Below, piece by piece: positions 1 through 10,329 of a stretch of DNA of 64,000 nucleotides. This stretch comes from Lucinisca nassula (Eukaryota > Mollusca > Bivalvia > Lucinida > Lucinidae). How positions within the stretch are numbered: position 1 is the first letter of the stretch; the number at the start of each line of letters is the position of its first letter. The notes below the pieces were generated by a model, which searched no databases, was not told where the DNA came from, and saw only the letters and a list, made by a program, of their open reading frames with translations. The translations under genes were made by a program, and so were the position numbers. The stretch lies in assembly GCA_963580285.1 (NCBI GenBank), contig OY757011.1, positions 199,967,644 to 200,031,643 of the forward strand. Reading direction: 5' to 3'.

Positions 1-98
1 CACGATTTGCCCATATATATATCCATACCGACAAACTTCCAAGGGAGATAATTCAAAAAGTATAAATGTGAGAGTTATAGTTCGTAAATCGTATTGTC
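1..98. repeat. Truncated Helitron-family module
   Basis: The first ~95 bases closely match a conserved module next to the (GACA)n tract in the two Helitrons further on (44268-44352 and 57168-57250): a cacgatttgccc start, then a purine-rich stretch ending gagttatagttc. Only a fragment is visible, because it is cut by the window edge on one side and by the gypsy A LTR on the other. It is non-coding. Confidence 0.6.
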
Positions 99-110
99 TA
101 TCTATCTATA

Positions 111-672
111 TATCATACGGGCTCTGTATATATGACAGTTTATAATGCTTAGAATGTATCTAGCTCAGCCGGGATAAATTGAAGAGATCATTCAACGATG
201 GTTTCATGTTTATTGATGATTGGTATGGTAACCAATAAAAGGGTGCATCCTGAACTATAATATATTCGCAAATGTCAAAGGTAACCTTTGAAAGGTTATG
301 ACATTGCGGAATATTTCAATTCTTCTTTCTAACTTTCTTCTCTTTCTTTTTCTGTTTTTCTGTTCGCCGCGCAATAAGTATCAAATTCATAAGCGTGCCT
401 GTTATTGGTTTGTTTTGTGAAGGAACCCCATTATCAGCCAATCAAATTCACTCTTTCATCCATCTTACAAACTATTCTTAAAATCAAGGGAGGCAACTAC
501 TCGAAGAACCATAACGTACGAATGGAACCGCAACACAGTAGAATAGAATAGAACAGGAATTGGAGATAGTGCAGAGATGGACCACCAGCTATATCACAGA
601 ATATGAACTATTGCAGAAAATGTCTAAAAGACTGGAAAATATAATCTGCACAACAAAATGCACTGTGTGACA
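111..672 (-). repeat. Gypsy A LTR, low-coordinate copy (3' LTR)
   Basis: It matches 4729-5277 over its full length with a few indels, for example an extra tttctgttt-type stretch near 360 and five extra bases near 545. Read on the minus strand it begins TGTCACACAG directly after a purine tract (caggggaga), as expected for an LTR next to a polypurine tract. The opposite end is less clear because no canonical CA is seen. Confidence 0.75.
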
Positions 673-851
673 TTCTCCCCTGCAAAGGAAAATGTCCTCC
701 GGACATTTACTCCGGACAAGAAAACAAGAGATGCTCAGCAAATTACCACAAGATAATTATTTATGGATGCATATGAATGTCTATATTTACAATGTGATTA
801 TGAAAAGACAAACATGAAGTTATGCCAAAAGTGACAAAAATATTGCCAATA
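673..851 (-). other. Gypsy A 3' internal non-coding segment
   Basis: The polypurine tract lies at about 673-682 (ttctcccctg on the plus strand). The remainder is AT-rich DNA with no coding potential that continues after the Helitron at 1897. No gene is seen. Confidence 0.5.
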
Positions 852-1896
852 CTAGACAAAAGTGCCCAGTGGGGCATGTATACCCCCGACCAGTGCCATC
901 ACCTCAGCTGAAAATAGCAATGTCAAAAGCTTCTTTGCATATACAGGCCATATTCCATAGAATGGCCATTTTCAAGATTCAAAGGGCAAGAGTTATGGTT
1001 CATGTGTTCTGCACGTCATCTCATGGTGTTCAACATTCGTGTGGAGTTTCATGAAAATATGTCAAGCCGTTTAAAAGTAATGGAGAAGACACGGAGATGT
1101 TAGCAGACACATAATTTACAATCTTCAAAGGGAAATAATTTGTAATGTATGGAAACAAGAGTTATGGTTCTTGTGTTCTGCCCATCCTATTATCTTGCTT
1201 TACATTTGTTTGAAGTTTCATGAAATTATCTCAAACGGTTTTAAAGTTACAGAGCGGACAAGTGTATGGTAAAAATCGTAATATTAAAAGGGCAATAACT
1301 CTGAAAGTAGGAAAGCAAGAGTTATGGTTCATGTATTCTGCACTTTGTCTCATGGTGTTTAACATGTATGTGAAGTTTCATGAAAATATGTCAAGCAGTT
1401 TAAAAGTTACGGTTCATGTGTTCTGCACCTGGTCTCAAGGTGTTTAACATTTATGTGAAGTTTCATGAAAATATATCAAGCGGTTGAAAAGTTATGGAGC
1501 GGACACGAAAATCAACTACAAAGGGCAATAACTCTGAAAGTAGAAAAGCAAGAGTTACGGTTCATGTGTTCTGCACGTCGTCTCATGGTGTTTAACATTT
1601 ATGTGAAGTTTCATGAAAATATATCAAGCGGTTGAAAAGTTACGGAGGGGACACGAAAATGCAAGTTAAAACATACAAAGGGCAATAACTCTGAAAGTAG
1701 AAAAGCAAGAGTTATGGTTCATGTGTTCTGCACGTCGTCTCATGGTGTTTAACATTTATGTGAAGTTTCATGAAAATATGTCAAGCGGTTCAAAAGTTAT
1801 GGAGCGGACACGAAAATGTTAACAGACACACACACACACACAGAAAATACGAAAACTATATACCCCCATGGCATACTGCGTATGCCGGGGGTATAA
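852..1896 (-). mobile_element. Non-autonomous Helitron with internal tandem array (tatacccc family)
   Basis: Read on the minus strand the element ends in CTAG (852-855) with a small hairpin just upstream (GCCC-agtg-GGGC, about 864-877). Its other end is a near-palindrome of tataccccc and gggggtata (1859-1895). The flanks are A (851) and T (1897), so it sits between A and T with no target duplication, as Helitrons do. Inside are about five degenerate ~160-bp units beginning aaagggcaataactc, and a (CA)n run. No Rep/helicase ORF is present; the short ORFs across the array are chance. Confidence 0.7.
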
Positions 1897-2202
1897 TGAC
1901 TACATATATGTAGCAGCCATTCTAGTCATTAAACCATGTCAATGACTCATTGAGACAATAAGCAATCACAAAATTTAAGTATATATGAGCTGAGCATTAT
2001 GTTGTTTTTCTTGTTTTATTTTATTTACTCTACAATTCCCAAAATCCTCCCACTATCAAAACATCCATTTACTACTAGAATAAAATACTATTTAAAATTT
2101 GATAAAAACTACTGGCATTTATGCATTAATGTTTACAGTTATGTTTATGTTTATGTGACATTCTCCCCTGTAATAAAACAAGGATAAGGAACATGTATGT
2201 TA
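1897..2202 (-). other. Gypsy A 3' untranslated region with second polypurine tract
   Basis: This is AT-rich non-coding sequence between the Helitron and the end of the integrase ORF. At 2157-2172 it repeats the tgacattctcccctg block found at the LTR edge (669-682), so the polypurine tract with its first LTR bases exists twice in this copy. Nothing else is recognised. Confidence 0.4.
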
Positions 2203-3193
2203 TTAAACATACCAAATCTGTGTAGAATCAGCATCAGCCACTGTCTGCTGATTGCTGATCCAATCACCATACCTATCTGGAGGTTTACGTTGCCTACCTG
2301 TTCGGCGAGGTTCCTCCTGAAATACAGAAATATCTTGAGGTATGGGAATTGGTATGGTTGAAATATTGGTCCGATGACTTGATGGACTGGCAGACGTGGA
2401 ATGAAAATAAGGAATAGTTGTGGAATCCTGTTCCAATACTCCAGTTCTTACAATGCCATCTGAGATGGAACTATCTGGAATGCCAGGATATCCACTAGCG
2501 GATATATCAGAACCGAATTCCACAGACAGGCCACTTTCCAGTCTGTTACAAATGGGTTCTCTTCCCACTTGTCTTGTGGAATGTGGCGGGAAAATAATAT
2601 CTACTTCAGACTCCAGATGAATTATCTAAATCTAAATCAGAAACAAGTTGTGTTTCCTTTGATCTCCGTTTTCCTCGAGGCGCTACCGCTATGTCAGATA
2701 AAAGAGAATCTTTTATCTCCGAGGAATTCGGAATAAATGAAAACGGTAACAACATGTTTCTGTGCAGAGTCTTTTCCCGGCCATTTCCTGATTCCTTCCT
2801 GACTACAAAAACAGGAATGGAAGCATCAGGTTGGTCCACAACTATGTATGGGTCTTTGGCCTATTTATCTGCCAGCTTCTGTTTGCCCTTCAGACCAACA
2901 TTTCTAATCAAAACTCTATCACCTACATCTAGGGTAGACTCAAGGACTTTTGAGTCATACAATTGTTTGTGGCGAGCTGCCGATTTTTCAGCTTCCCAAG
3001 ATGCAGTTTTATAGGCAAATTGTAGCCTCTTTTTGAGTTTTGTAGCATAATGTTCCTTGTTTGAAATTTTAGGATCCTCTGAAGAGAGACCTAAATAGGC
3101 ATCAACAGCTAAACCAAACATTAAAAAGTATGGCGAATAGCCAGTACTATCATGTTTGGTTGCATTGTATGCATGGACCAAGGGTGCTACATA
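2203..3193 (-). pseudogene. Gypsy A integrase, C-terminal part
   Basis: Minus-strand fragments in shifting frames encode the integrase C-terminal region. 2861-3193 carries the segment after the catalytic core (HAYNATKHDSTGYSPYFLMFG), followed by a basic loop and DVGDRVLIRN, the usual start of the SH3-like tail. 2203-2568 gives the terminal tail with RRTGRQRKPPDRYGDW, a common end of gypsy Pol. At least two frameshifts (near 2600 and 2850) separate the pieces. It is continuous with 3358-4728 once the Penelope insertion at 3194-3357 is discounted. Confidence 0.75.
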
Positions 3194-3357
3194 AAGTAGA
3201 AGTAAAACAAAGATCAGGAATTGATACAATTAACTTACTCCACCCATAAAAGACACCAAAGGGAAAGAAATACAAACATTAAGCGACCAGACCATAATGG
3301 AAACCTAAACAACGGAAGGCCATAAGGACAGTTACTTTCCCACAAAATGGCCATATG
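3194..3357 (-). mobile_element. Penelope-like 3' fragment inserted in gypsy A integrase
   Basis: These ~160 bp match the last part of the Penelope-like 3' region seen at 24856-25070 and 52406-52570. The low-coordinate end is the constant end agtagaagtaaaac and the other end is a truncation at ccatatg. A short tatg repeat flanks it and may be the target duplication. It interrupts the integrase reading frame. Confidence 0.8.
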
Positions 3358-4728
3358 ACTTCCAGTCTGCTTTCTGATCTTCTTCCAAGGTTCCCAACAT
3401 TTTAAGTAGAGTTTGATTAAAACGCTTCACCATACCATTCCCCACAGGGTGGTATGGTGTAGTCCGACTCTTTTCTACTCCAGCCAATTTACAAAGCTCT
3501 TTGATGACAGAGCTCTCAAAATTTCTTCCCTGGTCACTATGTAACCGACCAGGGAAACCGTAATGTACTATGAAATTTTCAAATAGTACTTTAGCTGTTG
3601 TGCTTGCTAATTGATTTCTTGTCGGAAAAGCCTGGGCGTACCTTGTAAAATGGTCAGTTATAACAAGGATATTTTCGTAACCGCCCTTTGACTTTTCCAA
3701 AGACAAAAAATCAATGCACACCAGCTCCATTGGCTGGGTACTCTGAATATTAATTAATTCTGCACTAGGATTTGGATTAGTTTTCCGACTGATGCAGCGA
3801 ATGCAATTTTTTACTTTCTGCTGTACATCAGTCTCAAATCCTGGCCAAAAGAATCTGGATCTGACAAGAGATAAAGTTCTATCTTGACCTTGATGACCGG
3901 GCAGACCCAGATCAATGTGCAAATGTTTCAACACAAGGTCTCGAAAGTTTGATGGTAGAACTAATTGTTTAACAGGTTCTCCATTTATAACAGTAGTGCG
4001 GTATAAAATACCGTCATTCAGAACTAAATTTTTCCAGTGCCGTATATACTTTACGACTTCTGGATGTTCTGAGACAAGTTCCTCTTTTGAAGGATAATGA
4101 CCATTTTTTATGTATGACAGAACTTTTGAAATATAAAGGTCTTTCAACTGTTCTCTTGACCAGTCAACAGAACCCAGTTCTGTAGAACCCAGAGGTTGTT
4201 GAATATTTGGATCAACAGATTCTGATAATTGGGCAGCACAGGTTACTACCAATGTTTCAGCATAAGGACAATTAGTCCTGCTTGCTGTATAGGCCAAGCA
4301 TATAGCCTTTATAGCATCTGGTAAAAGAGTCATTTCTTGTTGGGGACGCCTTGAAAGACCATCAGCATCATTATTAGTTTTACCACTCTTGTACTTTAAA
4401 CTAAAATTATAAACACCAAGAGCAGCTAACCATCTATGGCCTGTTGCATCTAATTTTGCTGATGTAAGCACATATGTTAACGGATTGTTATCCGTACATA
4501 CTTGAAGCTGATTTCCATAGAGATAATCAGCGAATTTGTCCGTTATAGCCTGTTTTAAACATAAAAATTCCAGTTTATGGGCAGGATAATTCCTTTCACT
4601 GTGTCGCAACCCTTGGCTAGCATACACAACAATTCTTTCTACACCATCCTGTTCCTGATACAGTACAGCCCCAAGACCCTCCGTAGAGGCATCTGTATGC
4701 ACTATAAAAGGCTTGCGTTGGGCGCCAT
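3358..4728 (-). pseudogene. Gypsy A RNase H and integrase
   Basis: The open frame starts abruptly in RNase H (HTDASTEGLGAVLYQ, then KLEFLCLKQAI, CTDNNPLTYV and NNDADGLSRRP). It continues into an integrase zinc domain (HLHID...GHQG, then CIRC) and the D-D core (VCIDFLS and HSDQGRNFE). The third catalytic residue is altered: the motif reads GNGMVKRFNQTL, with Lys where the family has Glu. It is therefore predicted inactive even before the Penelope insertion that ends the frame. No ATG start exists; the frame is simply open to the LTR junction, where gag, protease and RT are missing. Confidence 0.85.
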
Positions 4729-5277
4729 TATCACACGGGCTCTGTATATATGACAGTTTATAATGCTTAGAATGTATCTAGCTCAGCCGGGATAAATTGA
4801 AGAGATCATTCAACGATGGTTTCATGTTTATGGATGATTGGTATGGTAACCAATAAAAGGGTGTATCTTGAACTATAATATATTTGCAAATGCCAAAGGT
4901 AACCTTTGAAAGGTTATGACATTGCGGAATATTTCAATTCTTCTTTCTAACTTTCTTCTCTTTCTTTTTCTGTTCGCCGCGCAATAAGTATCAAATTCAT
5001 AAGCGTGCCTGTTATTGGTTAGTTTTGTGAAGGAACCCCGTTATCAGCCAATCAAATTCACTCTTTCATCCATCTTACAAACTATTCTTAAAATCAAGGG
5101 AGGCAACTACTCGAAGAACCATAACGTACGAATGGAACCGCAACACAATAGAATAGAACAGGAATTGGAGATAGTGCAGAGATGGACCACCAGCTATATC
5201 ACAGAATATGAACTATTGCAGAAAATTTCTAAAAGGCTGGAAAATATAATCTGCACAACAAAATGCACTGTGTGACA
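4729..5277 (-). repeat. Gypsy A LTR, high-coordinate copy (5' LTR)
   Basis: Direct repeat of 111-672. On the minus strand its inner edge is followed by tggcgcccaacg, which looks like a tRNA primer-binding site. The same bases could also be read as coding sequence leading into RNase H, so the primer-site reading is tentative. Confidence 0.7.
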
Positions 5278-5367
5278 TTTACATCCTGCAACACCCTCTC
5301 CCAAAGATTATGTGCAGATGCGCCTGCCTGAAAAAGAAAAGTGTGATAGAAGAAAAAGTATTGGTAT

Positions 5368-5398
<31 letters not shown>

Positions 5399-5702
5399 GG
5401 GGGTCGAGCACTAGATGCTGGATCCCAGCATATGAAGCAGGCAAAATTCAGAGTACCCTCACCCCCCCTCTGGGGTTATCATAAACATGGCTAACATGAA
5501 AGGCCATGTAAAAATATTCCAAATATTTAAAATAATTAGTAATCAACGGGTATTCTGCTGAAGAAAATCTAACATAATCTGGCGGAAATGACCCAGGCCA
5601 AAACGACCCACCGAAATGACCCAAGTCCAAATTTAGGCCGAGAGGGCTCAGGACCAAAACATGCCGAATTTGCGTGTTCGCCACCGAAATTTTATCACTG
5701 TT
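5278..5702. other. Non-coding spacer with a 26-G homopolymer
   Basis: No gene is seen. A run of 11 T followed by 26 G occupies about 5367-5403, a possible quadruplex and a likely assembly weak point. At 5585-5640 the motif ccgaaatgaccc recurs; it is the complement of part of the terminal repeat of the Foldback-like element at 6109, so a fragment of a related end may lie here. Confidence 0.4.
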
Positions 5703-6060
5703 ACCGGATCGAACCCGGGACCTCTAGCATCAGAGGCAAGTGGAGCGTGGTAGCTCACTGGTTAGTGCACTTGCCATTGATGCTGGAGGCCCCCGGTTCG
5801 ATTCCCAGCAGGGCTAATAAAATTGGGGTGTTCGAAATTTGCAGGGATGAATGCCACAAGTGTACCATCCTTCCGAGCGAGACTTTATCGTTTTCAGACA
5901 ATCATCCCATACATGTGAATGTTAAAGATCCCTGCCGTAATTAATGATTACTGTGTAGGCTTTCATCCTGCAAAACCTGGAGTGTATGCAGACTTGCCTA
6001 CCCCTTGAGACAGAAAATAGTAAGATCCAATAAAAAAAATTGTAAGATTCAAATTTTATT
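5703..6060 (+). repeat. tRNA-derived SINE with head-to-head tRNA-like halves
   Basis: At 5750-5812 there is an A-box-like TAGCTCACTGG and a perfect B box, GGTTCGATTCC, the internal RNA polymerase III promoter of a tRNA-derived SINE. The body that follows (about 5890-5990, gtgtaggctttcatcctgc) recurs at 10475-10620. At 5703-5742 the reverse complement of the same tRNA-like 3' half is present (ggatcgaacccgggacc), so two heads face each other around the A box. Confidence 0.65.
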
Positions 6061-6410
6061 TATAAGGGTTTTAATGTATCCGATGCGAGGTCAAAATAAG
6101 CCCATTTCGGTTCCGGGTCATTTCGGCCCATAACAAAATCGGCCCATGTCAAAATCGGCCCATGACAAAATCGGCCCATAGCAATTTCGGCCCATAAATG
6201 ATTTCAAGGCTGTTATGAGGGTCAATTATCAGCCAAAATTAAAAAGAAAAAAGAAATAGTTAATTATGATAAAATACATGTATATACAATATATTTTTAC
6301 CCCTTTTCAACGCTCTACTAAGAACTTGTATCATTATTTTCAATAATTACCTCCCTCAGATGCGAGTCTTCTCGCAGTGCAAACTTTGATTTGTAATATA
6401 AGAAATACAA

Positions 6411-6723
6411 CTAGAGCTATCACTAAAGGTGATGAATACCCCCACAAAAACTGCCTTGATAGTACAACAGCGCCATTTTGCAATTTTTTCACTTGAAAGG
6501 GGCCATAACTATGTCGAAAATTGACGAATTGTAGTGGAAATCGAACTTGACCTGTATTTTATGATGTTACATCAGTGTACCAAAAATTATAAAAATCGGT
6601 GAAGCGCTTTTTGAGTTATCGTCTGGAAACCAAGTCAACAGACCGACCGACAGACCGACCGACCGACAAGCTCACTCCTATATACACCCCCCCCCCCCCC
6701 AAATTTCATTTGTGGGGGTATAG
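6411..6723 (-). mobile_element. Short non-autonomous Helitron
   Basis: The minus-strand 3' end is CTAG (6411-6414), with a subterminal hairpin ATCAC-taaag-GTGAT next to it. The opposite end carries tgtgggggtatag (6710-6723), complementary to atacccccaca at 6439-6452. The flanks are A (6410) and T (6724). It carries a gaccgacc microsatellite (6637-6671) and a poly-C run. No coding capacity. Confidence 0.65.
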
Positions 6724-7563
6724 TAATATAAAAGAGGGTTTGTTTATTTAGAAAAAGATTGTATATTTATGAACTTGGAAACTGTTGTTTATATTGTTGG
6801 CACGTGTCGGTATGCAAAATGATCAATAATCACTTAACGTTGTAACCTTTATCGACACGCGCCTAAAGTAACAAACAAAACGATTATCGTATTACTCATA
6901 TTTCAGTCATTATTGGGGCACGTGCCAATCAGTTTTATTGGGCAGGGGCGCATCAATGGCTATATATGGACTTAGCATCAGGGCCCAACGAAGAATCACA
7001 TAAGCCTGTGCATCCGCGCAGTCTGATTTGTGTGTAACTATGAATCATAAAGTAGCCAAAGCTCCCTCATGCCTCCAGCGATCATGACCATACTGTGCGG
7101 CTGAGCAAGTCGAATTGGGTATGCTGGGCTCGTGAAGTAGCCAAAGCTTCCTCACGTCCATCGATCATGACCATACTATGCGGCTGAGCAAGCTGGTCTG
7201 TGTATGCTGGGCGAATTGTAGAAATTGCTGGGCATTTGCATACTTATTTACTATATGTTTCAAACGGCTTCATCGGGACCCGGCAAATGTTAATTCACGA
7301 AAACCTATAGGTGATTCCTGTAATAATTTTGAAGATTTTCTTCTGAAAACTAATCAATGCGCCTCTTATTCATAACGTATTCCATTACGTAAATGGAAGT
7401 GTTGAAAAGCAGAAATAAGAAAAACAATGTTCACAACGAAACCCTTATTTTTTTCACATTACGAAGACACGCCTATACAAATACATTGTGAATTTTACCT
7501 CAAAAAATGAAAATTTTAAGATGAAAACTTGTGATATTTTTCTTGTTTCTGCTCAAAATATAG
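6724..7563. other. Interior of Foldback-like element 1, with an 83-bp tandem duplication
   Basis: No gene is recognised. Around 7053-7205 a ~83-bp unit beginning gtagccaaagc and containing atcatgaccatact and gcggctgagcaag is present twice in tandem with about 85 percent identity by eye. Confidence 0.4.
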
Positions 7564-7665
7564 ATTGTGGTACTCGTTAGAACCGCCTCAACGAGGCGGT
7601 CCTAACGAGTACCCACAATCTAACCGCCTTATCGAGGCGGTCCTAACGGGTACCCACAATCAATA
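7564..7665. repeat. Large palindrome, GTGGGTACTCGTTAGAACC family
   Basis: 7564-7589 and 7593-7619 are inverted copies with one indel and one mismatch around a 3-base loop. A second, half-length version follows at 7618-7655. Shorter relatives occur at 8753-8785, 12890-12945, 13110-13175, 13430-13470, 13625-13660 and 13975-14035. It is probably the end or core of another fold-back type repeat; no target duplication was identified. Confidence 0.55.
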
Positions 7666-7693
7666 TTTTAATGCAGAAATAAGAAAAAATCTA

Positions 7694-8413
7694 AGAAAAC
7701 AGATGTCCCCCCACCGCACTCATTATTTCAGCCCTGTGACCTTGAAAATTAGGTCAAGGTCACCAAAATCTAATCAGTTCTTAAGATCAGCCCACTGATA
7801 TAATGTACCTAGTTTGAACCAAATCCATCCACTGGTTCAGGAGATAGAGTGCAGACAAGGCAATTTTCAACAGTCTAAGTCCCGTGGTGACCTTGAAAAT
7901 TAGGTCAAGGTCACCAACATCTAATCAGTTCTTAAGACCAGCCCACTGATATAATGTACCAAGTTTGATCAAAATTCATCCACTGGTTCAGGAGAAAGAG
8001 TGCAGACAAGCCATTTTTTAAAAGTCTAACTCCCGTTGTGACCTTGAAAATTAGGTCAAGGTCACCAAAAGCTAATCAGTTCTTAAGACCATCCCACTGA
8101 TATAATGTATCAAGTATGAACCAAATCCTTCCATTGGTTAAGGAGTTAGAGTGCAGACAAGCTTTTTTGGTCTAAAATTTGACAATAGTTTCAGCCCTGT
8201 GACCTTGAAAATTAGGTCAAGGTCACCAACATCTACTCAGTACTTTTCCTCCTCCCAATGGTGTATCTGTGTAAGTTTAATCAAAATCCATCCATCCATT
8301 CAGGAGATAGAGTGCAGACAAGAGGCAACGCCAACGCCGACGCTGACGCCGACGCCGATAGGATCCGCACCAAAACCAATATGTCCCCCTCCCTTTCGGG
8401 TGGGGGGACATAA
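7694..8413 (-). mobile_element. Non-autonomous Helitron-type element with 154-bp array
   Basis: It has subterminal inverted motifs gatgtccccccacc (about 7701) and ggtggggggacata (8399-8412), with a terminal hairpin at 8380-8412 and an adjacent gacgcc microsatellite. It encloses four ~154-bp tandem units, each with gaccttgaaaattaggtc followed by aaggtcacc. The plan matches the other Helitrons here, but the CTAG 3' end is not clear, so the left boundary is approximate. Confidence 0.55.
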
Positions 8414-9556
8414 AAAGGTTTACCCCTATAAACCCCAGTTTAACTATATAAAGTTGGGGTTCAATGGGGTCAAAATTATATTGGCGTGTTTTCCTGATGA
8501 TAAGCCCAGTGTGACTATGAACAACGCTTGATGTCAGTTTTCTAACCACTGCCTGCAGTGAAAACAATCAAATATATAGTAAAACCCAAAAGGATTTTCA
8601 AAATTCTTAAAGAATGCATTATCTATTGTATATATATCCTTTCGAAAACACAAAAACATAGTGCATTCTTTCACTTTCTCCGACCAAAATGACTACTTTT
8701 CCTAAAAAAAATCGTGAAATTCGTCTTATTTATACTCCGAGCATACGGTAGCGGTTCTAACGAGTACCCACAATATATCTCTTGGATCAGAAATAAGCAT
8801 AATAATATATATACCCTTTAAACCCCAAATTTCCCTATTGATTGTTTTGAACTGCGGTATAAACTAAATACATGGATAGTGTTTTTAATAATAAAATATA
8901 ATCGGTTCGCCCCAACAATTTTATAGGGGCTTGCTAAAGCTCGTTAATCAGAGGTGGAGAAAAACCGGAGTACCCGGAGAAAAACCAACTGGCCTACCTA
9001 CGCCAAGTTCTGCAACGGAAGGTCAGGTGGTTTTCACCTGGTACTGTGGTTTTCGCCCACATCTGTTTAAGGATCGGCTCGACATAATTATGTCATAAAT
9101 ATTTTATTTATTAATTCAGATTTTTTATGCATCACGAAATACGCCTATATAATTTCGATCTCCGTGAACCCCACTTTTATATAGTAAAACTGGGGTTTAC
9201 AAAGGTAAACCTTATTGTTTCTAAATTATTTCTGCTCAAAATATAGATTATGGGAACTCGCTGGGGTGATTTTTTTCTATCCATGCAATCAAAGATCATG
9301 AACCGATGAACATGTTTTTTATAATTAATACTTTCTTTCTGATGTATTTTTATTACTTTATGAAACAATATTAACTTCTAAAACTAAACATTTTTTTTTT
9401 CACTTTATAAAATAGAAGTGGAGGCAATGATCCATTTCAAACACAAAATACAGGTAAAGGTTAATCGACCATTTACTTTAATTAGTAAGTTTGAGATTTG
9501 GACTTACAAGCATACCAATTATACACAAACATAGTAATTATACCATCATTGTGTTT
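8414..9556. other. Interior of Foldback-like element 1, no gene
   Basis: No coding sequence is supported. 8753-8785 holds a relative of the 7564 palindrome. 9407-9431 (aaaatagaagtggaggcaatgat) matches the sequence just before the degenerate Penelope tail at 11993. The rest is AT-rich without recognisable structure. Confidence 0.35.
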
Positions 9557-9653
9557 TTATGGGCCGATTTTGTATGGGCCGATTTGGTTATGGGCCGATT
9601 TTGTCATGGGCCGATTTTGTTATGGGCCGAAATGTCCAGGGACCGCCCATTTC

Positions 9654-10267
9654 CTCGCTTTTTTTTTTTTACTGCAATGAATTGGAAGACTCAGCTTTCT
9701 ATTTTTTTCCCCATCTTTTTTTTTTCTTTGTAAAGGCATCCATCTTGCCACTAATACCGAAACACATTAATTGAACTGTGATTGGATCACTTCCTTATCA
9801 TTTGCCAATGAAATTTAATTTCTCAACGAAAGTAAGCCAGGAACGACAATTATTGTCTTGTTCGGGTATAAATGTGCGCTTACCCAAACAGAAATAATCA
9901 CGCTGATTTACTGATATTTTACAAACACCGAAAATCATATGGAATACGACCGGGGTCGTAAGGTCATAATTTGGAATGAAAATATTAATGCACATGTCAC
10001 TTGCGAGTATGGTCAAATGTGACAGATCGCTATCACGGTCCTCAATTTCAGTCTGTCCTTAGAAAAATATCAAATTTGAACATAGTTGCTAAACGGCAAC
10101 AACAATGCATGAAAATAAAAAGCACGGGTTGATGAGAAAGCACGACCTGATGAGAATAAAGCTTCCACTGGTGTATGAATGTCATTTGACGTGTCACCAG
10201 TAACAATTCTGATTCCACTTGTCAGAATCAATCAACACAAACCGGTCCCAATTTAGTGAATTTACCT
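9654..10267. other. Non-repetitive flank upstream of candidate exon, nothing recognised
   Basis: No ORF, tandem repeat or terminal repeat could be identified in this stretch. It may be intron of the gene whose putative first exon is at 10275-10329 on the minus strand, which would be transcribed in this direction. Confidence 0.3.
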
Positions 10268-10274
10268 AATTTAC

Positions 10275-10329
10275 CAGACTCTTTCGCATCTTGCAATCTT
10301 CTGGCGACTTTTGCCACGCCATCACCCAT
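10275..10329 (-). CDS. Candidate first coding exon, LRRC20-like leucine-rich repeat protein
   Basis: A minus-strand ATG at 10329 opens an 18-codon stretch reading MGDGVAKVARRLQDAKES, followed by G and a GTAAAT that could be a splice donor (10274 downward). The pattern MG..VA.VAR......ES resembles the N terminus of the LRRC20 family of short leucine-rich repeat proteins as I know it, where an exon boundary near this place would be reasonable. The remaining exons were not found in the window; the downstream side (below 10275) is filled with mobile elements. The match is short and no repeat of the LRR domain is visible, so this is a tentative host exon. Confidence 0.4.

Larger units (their letters stand above)
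111..5277 (-). mobile_element. Gypsy A: decayed Ty3/gypsy retrotransposon with nested insertions
   Basis: Two direct copies of a ~550-bp sequence (111-672 and 4729-5277) bracket minus-strand RNase H and integrase coding sequence, the arrangement of an LTR retrotransposon read right to left. No gag, protease or polymerase domain is present between the LTRs, so the copy is internally deleted. The RNase H start lies within ~30 bp of the high-coordinate LTR. A Helitron (852-1896) and a Penelope-like 3' fragment (3194-3357) have inserted into it. No matching target-site duplication was found at the outer LTR ends, so the ends may be rearranged. Family assignment rests on the order RNase H-HHCC-integrase core. 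Confidence 0.75.
6109..9644. mobile_element. Foldback-like (MULE-type) element 1
   Basis: Inverted terminal repeats at 6109-6199 and 9557-9644 start GGTTCCGGG and end in the complement of GGTCCCTGG. Both are built from a 16-bp subrepeat (GGCCCATAACAAAATC and variants). A perfect 9-bp direct repeat, GCCCATTTC, flanks the element (6100-6108 and 9645-9653). Terminal repeats made of short subrepeats plus a 9-bp duplication are the hallmarks of Drosophila Foldback elements, which belong to the Mutator superfamily. No transposase is seen. The interior holds a Helitron, a second Helitron-type element, and palindromes. Confidence 0.75.

Noticed and set aside
5229..5494. ORFs with poly-Pro or poly-Gly across 5378-5403
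   Set aside because: Produced by the 26-G homopolymer.
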